Assembly (NCBI GenBank): GCA_965372405.1
Contig: CBDVCE010000021.1
Coordinates: 1 to 64,000 of the forward strand
Reading direction: 5' to 3'
Source of the DNA: Sunxiuqinia sp965372405
GTDB taxonomy: Bacteria; Bacteroidota; Bacteroidia; Bacteroidales; Prolixibacteraceae
Length of the DNA stretch: 64,000 nt
Under the pieces are notes generated by a model. It did not search any database. It had not been told where the DNA came from and saw only the letters and a list, made by a program, of their open reading frames with translations. Of this stretch, positions 61,149-64,000 are shown piece after piece (within the stretch, counting starts at the first letter, position 1; the number at the start of each line of letters is the position of its first letter). A program made the position numbers and the translations under genes.

Positions 61149-61667
61149 TTAAAGCCAAAGTTTTCTAACAAAATACGCGAGGCCAAATGCAGTTCCAAAG
61201 ATGGCTGCCATACTTATAAATCCACCAACTGAGAGGACTGCCATCCCTGTTAACGCCGATCCACTGGTACATCCACGTCCCAACTGAGCCCCAAATCCAA
61301 ATAAGATTCCGCCAAATACAGCAAAAATGATCCGTATTTTACTAGTAACATTCGACCCTTTTTCAACTTTAAAGTTTAAGCGCCCACCTAATGCGCCAGA
61401 GAGAAAACCTCCAACTAAAACTCCAAGCATCTCAAAAACTAACCATCCTTTAAGTGGATGTTCATGAGTTGCAAGATATTCTTTATAAAAAGTAGCATTC
61501 TCAGCATGCGAAGGAGCAACTGTTTTAACAGCAGCTGCAATCACCGATTTTGGAGCGCCACTTGCTCCTAGTCCACGACCAGATACCCAGAATGCAACAA
61601 CTAGCACCAATCCAAGCAAAACACCGCCTAAATATGGATTCATGTATTTTTTTGGTTCTTTCATCAT
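61149..61667 (-). CDS. YeeE/YedE-type half transporter (first)
   Basis: The 172-residue membrane protein has about four helices with 'NPYLGGVLLGLVLVVAFWVS' and the conserved 'FGAQLGRGCTSGSALTGMAVL', where the GCTSG Cys is the sulfur-relay residue of the YeeE fold. It is the N-terminal-type half. The two halves together would form one YeeE-like channel. Gene order after the NrfD subunit suggests it brings thiosulfate or sulfane sulfur to or from the reductase. Confidence 0.85.
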   Translation of the reverse strand: MMKEPKKYMNPYLGGVLLGLVLVVAFWVSGRGLGASGAPKSVIAAAVKTVAPSHAENATFYKEYLATHEHPLKGWLVFEMLGVLVGGFLSGALGGRLNFKVEKGSNVTSKIRIIFAVFGGILFGFGAQLGRGCTSGSALTGMAVLSVGGFISMAAIFGTAFGLAYFVRKLWL

Positions 61668-61699
61668 CTATAATATTTTATTTCTATCTGTTTTTCAAT

Positions 61700-62641
61700 T
61701 TAATACAACCATCTACTCATCTGTCCTGCATAGGAGATGATAAAACGCAACATCAAGCTTCCAAACAAAACCAGGATTACTGGTAAAACCGTTGGTATTT
61801 TAAACTTGGTAAGTTTCATAACTTCTAAAATGGCGGGTAGAACCATTCCAATGGCCACTACAAAAATCCAGAATGGCGCAGTGTAAGGTCCTCCAAGAAA
61901 AAGATTTGCAGCATCAATTTGCACTTGAGTACTCGCCAAAAATCCCATAAACATGTGCACAATTAGAAAAAGTTCAATACCAATCAACAGGATGTCAATC
62001 CTTGCAAAATTGTGAATTTCTTTCTTCGTTCTGGAAAACAAAATAATTACTGCAGCCCCAGCTGATAATCCAGACGTAAGGAATAAAGGCCCAAGAATGG
62101 ATGTGTTCCATAGTGGACGTGCATTAAAGGCCGAAAACAAAATACCGGTATAAATACCCAGAATGACAGACAATATAATTGTCACCCAAGCCAGCCCAAC
62201 TTTATTCTTTAAAAAAAAGTCTATTAAATCTTTTAGAATGATATTCTTCCACTCCCATTTTGGAAAGAATTCTTTAATATGAATTGCTGCCCATATTATT
62301 GATAATGGCGTAATTCCCATTAATGTCCAGGCTCCCCATGACATAGGCGACTGTATCTTAATCGTTGTATAAAGCTGCCAAAAGTAAGTCTTGTGCCTTA
62401 AGTCAAGAAAAAGTGCCAACAAACCAATTGTCAATAAAAAAGGTACAATAATTGGAGCACGACGAACAGCGCCACAATATTTATCTTCTTTTCCTAAAAT
62501 CACATATAACGAAGCAAAAAATAAGATACCTGCAGCCAAACCACCTAGAAAAAGATAAAGTGGAATATGCCAGTGCCAAATTTCCAAATGTGGATCAATG
62601 TTCGGGTTCAAACGCCCGCTGGTTATAATTTCTTCTCTCAT
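61700..62641 (-). CDS. psrC: NrfD/PsrC-type membrane anchor subunit
   Basis: The 313-residue protein has eight to nine helices of the NrfD family. 'WHWHIPLYLFLGGLAAGILFF' near the start is characteristic of PsrC and PhsC. It holds the menaquinol site and passes electrons to the ferredoxin subunit. It starts 10 bp after the psrB-like gene. Whether polysulfide, thiosulfate or tetrathionate is reduced cannot be told from this subunit. Confidence 0.88.
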   Translation of the reverse strand: MREEIITSGRLNPNIDPHLEIWHWHIPLYLFLGGLAAGILFFASLYVILGKEDKYCGAVRRAPIIVPFLLTIGLLALFLDLRHKTYFWQLYTTIKIQSPMSWGAWTLMGITPLSIIWAAIHIKEFFPKWEWKNIILKDLIDFFLKNKVGLAWVTIILSVILGIYTGILFSAFNARPLWNTSILGPLFLTSGLSAGAAVIILFSRTKKEIHNFARIDILLIGIELFLIVHMFMGFLASTQVQIDAANLFLGGPYTAPFWIFVVAIGMVLPAILEVMKLTKFKIPTVLPVILVLFGSLMLRFIISYAGQMSRWLY

Positions 62642-62651
62642 CTTTCTAATT

Positions 62652-63185
62652 TTATATCAGGTAATAAACCTGTGGTTTAGTTCCGGCTTCCGGAATCAGT
62701 GTTTTATATTTTCTTTTCTTAAGAACTTTTGAAACATCGCTGTTCGAATCATCCAAATCACCAAAATACATACATTTGGTTGGACAAACAGCAACACAAG
62801 ATGGCTGTCCTCCTTCTTTAATCCGATGATCACAAAATGTACATTTATCCACATGCCCGTCAGGATGTGAGTAACGTGCATCGTATGGGCAGCTAGTAAT
62901 ACATGCTCCACAACCAATACATTTATGAGGAGTTACTTTCACTATCCCACCCTCAATATAATGACTTGCCCCTGTTGGGCAACAACGCACACATGGAGAA
63001 TTATCACAGTGATTGCAACGCTCTGAACGGATTTCAATTTCTAACTGTGGATATGTTCCGTCAGTTATTTCCACAATCCAGTCGCGGCAATAACCAATAG
63101 GCACATTATTTTCAGTCTGGCATGCGACAACACAATCGCCACAACCGACACACTTCTTCGTATCTACTGCCATTGCATATCTCAT
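62652..63185 (-). CDS. psrB: Four-cluster ferredoxin subunit (PsrB/PhsB-like)
   Basis: The 177-residue protein carries the four [4Fe-4S] motifs typical of DMSO-reductase-family electron-transfer subunits: 'CVGCGDCVVACQTENNVP', 'CNHCDNSPCVRCCPTGA', 'CIGCGACITSCPYDARY' and 'CTFCDHRI' with 'CVAVCPTKCMYFGD'. It relays electrons from the membrane subunit to the molybdenum subunit. It overlaps the catalytic gene by 4 bp, indicating coupled translation. Confidence 0.93.
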   Translation of the reverse strand: MRYAMAVDTKKCVGCGDCVVACQTENNVPIGYCRDWIVEITDGTYPQLEIEIRSERCNHCDNSPCVRCCPTGASHYIEGGIVKVTPHKCIGCGACITSCPYDARYSHPDGHVDKCTFCDHRIKEGGQPSCVAVCPTKCMYFGDLDDSNSDVSKVLKKRKYKTLIPEAGTKPQVYYLI

Positions 63186-64000
63186 GATTGCTCCTCACTT
63201 TCTTTTTCAAAACGAAATGTTACAAAATTACCACGCATTCCTGTTCCACCCATAATTGGGTCAACCAATACTCGAGTGATTAGCTGCGAATCGCTCGCTC
63301 CTTTTCCAAATGCGCGACTTAGTTTTTTATTAGCATGTCCAAATCCGTGAACCATATAAACTGAGTCAAAACGAATACGCTCGGTCACCCTAACCTTAAT
63401 TGTAAAGTCGGAGACAACACCATCCTGATTCTCCAAATAAACTGGCTGTCCATTTTCCAGATCCCATTCTTTAGCCACTTTTGGATTCACCCATAGGGTA
63501 TTTTCATCCATCAAATCAACCAAATTCGGATTATTTGAAGTCCTGCTAAATGTATGCTGAGGGGCGCGCCCATAATTTAAATGATAAAATCCAGAAGGCG
63601 GTTCCTGATGCGGAGTATATACTGGCATCGGATCAAATCCTTCATCTGCAAAAGCAGTTGAGTACAATTCAATTTTTCCTGAATTCGTATTAAACTCGAT
63701 ATCTTCCCCTTCCTGGAAATACAATCCACCATATTCTCTAGGAAAATTTTTCACTCCAATACGTTTCATTTCCTCTAATGATGATCCCACTTTCTTCAAT
63801 TGCCAATCCAGCTTTTCTTCTATCGTATTCCAACTAAAGTATTCGCCAAGTCCCATTTTATCAGCAAGCTTCTTCGCCATCCAATAAGCAGGTTTGGTTT
63901 CATATTTTGGTTCCGCTGCGGGCATTCGCAAAGCAATATTTGGTTCACGTCCCTGAACCACCCGAAGGTTATCCCAACGTTCCAAATAAGTACATTCAGG
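63182..64000 (-). CDS. psrA: Molybdopterin oxidoreductase catalytic subunit, C-terminal part (PsrA/PhsA-like)
   Basis: The frame is open to the window edge at 64000, so only about 272 C-terminal residues are seen. It contains 'PECTYLERWDNLRVVQGREP', then the molybdopterin dinucleotide-binding domain with 'LNYGRAPQHTFSRTSNNPNL' and 'LWVNPKVAKEWDLENGQPVY', ending near 'GGTGMRGNFVTFRFEK'. These are features of polysulfide, thiosulfate and related reductases of the DMSO-reductase family. Together with four-cluster ferredoxin, NrfD subunit, YeeE halves and rhodanese, thiosulfate or polysulfide reduction is the best guess. The TTG at 63983-63985 is an internal Leu codon, not a start. Confidence 0.88.
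   Translation of the reverse strand, partial: PECTYLERWDNLRVVQGREPNIALRMPAAEPKYETKPAYWMAKKLADKMGLGEYFSWNTIEEKLDWQLKKVGSSLEEMKRIGVKNFPREYGGLYFQEGEDIEFNTNSGKIELYSTAFADEGFDPMPVYTPHQEPPSGFYHLNYGRAPQHTFSRTSNNPNLVDLMDENTLWVNPKVAKEWDLENGQPVYLENQDGVVSDFTIKVRVTERIRFDSVYMVHGFGHANKKLSRAFGKGASDSQLITRVLVDPIMGGTGMRGNFVTFRFEKESEEQS

Overview
The window comes from a low-GC member of the Bacteroidota, probably a marine Marinilabiliales-type lineage (placement inferred). The evidence is Bacteroidota-style promoters (TAnnTTTG -7 boxes, one with TTTG 19 bp upstream), few Shine-Dalgarno sequences, alternative complex III (ActABCDEF), a fused CcoNO cbb3 oxidase, DUF4492 beside cytochrome bd, and type B ribosomal protein L31. 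No tRNA or rRNA gene was found.

Region 1 (1-4850) is a cell-surface glycan region with decay. It holds a truncated membrane-glycosyltransferase tail behind a small palindrome, a SAM methyltransferase, a large GT-C-like membrane protein, a GtrB/DPM-type glycosyltransferase, and an SLC12-type transporter collapsed by an internal deletion. Region 2 (4871-15096) is housekeeping: coaD, a redoxin-like protein, a Nudix hydrolase, pyrE, birA, and the chain rsfS-ftsH-LUD-DUF2007-cdsA followed by psd-pssA (phosphatidylethanolamine synthesis). Region 3 (15097-16260) is a small accessory island with a REP-like palindrome, the wreck of a REP-associated (RAYT/IS200-like) transposase, and an orphan protein with a C-terminal TIR-like (PF10137-type) domain.

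Region 4 (16430-44581) is a dense aerobic respiratory island. A minus-strand operon encodes DUF4492, CydA, CydB and a previously uncalled 39-residue CydX-like peptide. Next come the cbb3 operon (CcoI, CcoS, CcoNO, CcoQ, CcoP, CcoG, CcoH, a TauE/SafE protein), the caa3 operon (SCO, CtaD, subunits III, IV and II-cyt c, heme O synthase), copper and DUF302 accessory genes, and the minus-strand ACIII operon. ACIII oxidises quinol and feeds cytochrome-c-dependent oxidases, while bd takes electrons from quinol directly. Between caa3 and ACIII (35400-36800) lies a scarred stretch: an ECF-type promoter with an inverted repeat reaching the start codon, an IS3 transposase remnant, five palindromes spaced 40-41 bp apart, and a second nested REP-like palindrome.

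Region 5 (44835-59603) is mixed: an AI-2E family permease, two tandem LytTR response regulators, lon, a GlmU-like nucleotidyltransferase, rpmE2, two tandem GNAT-like paralogues, a Bax-inhibitor-1 homologue, a DNA alkylation repair protein, a polysaccharide flippase and asnB. Region 6 (59700-64000, minus) is a sulfur-respiration operon: a Psr/Phs-type molybdoenzyme (N-terminus beyond the window), its four-cluster ferredoxin, an NrfD membrane subunit, two YeeE/YedE half-transporters, and a rhodanese-fold protein that has Ser in place of the catalytic Cys but ends in Gly-Gly-Cys.

Assignments rest on reading motifs and gene order by eye. No database search was possible.
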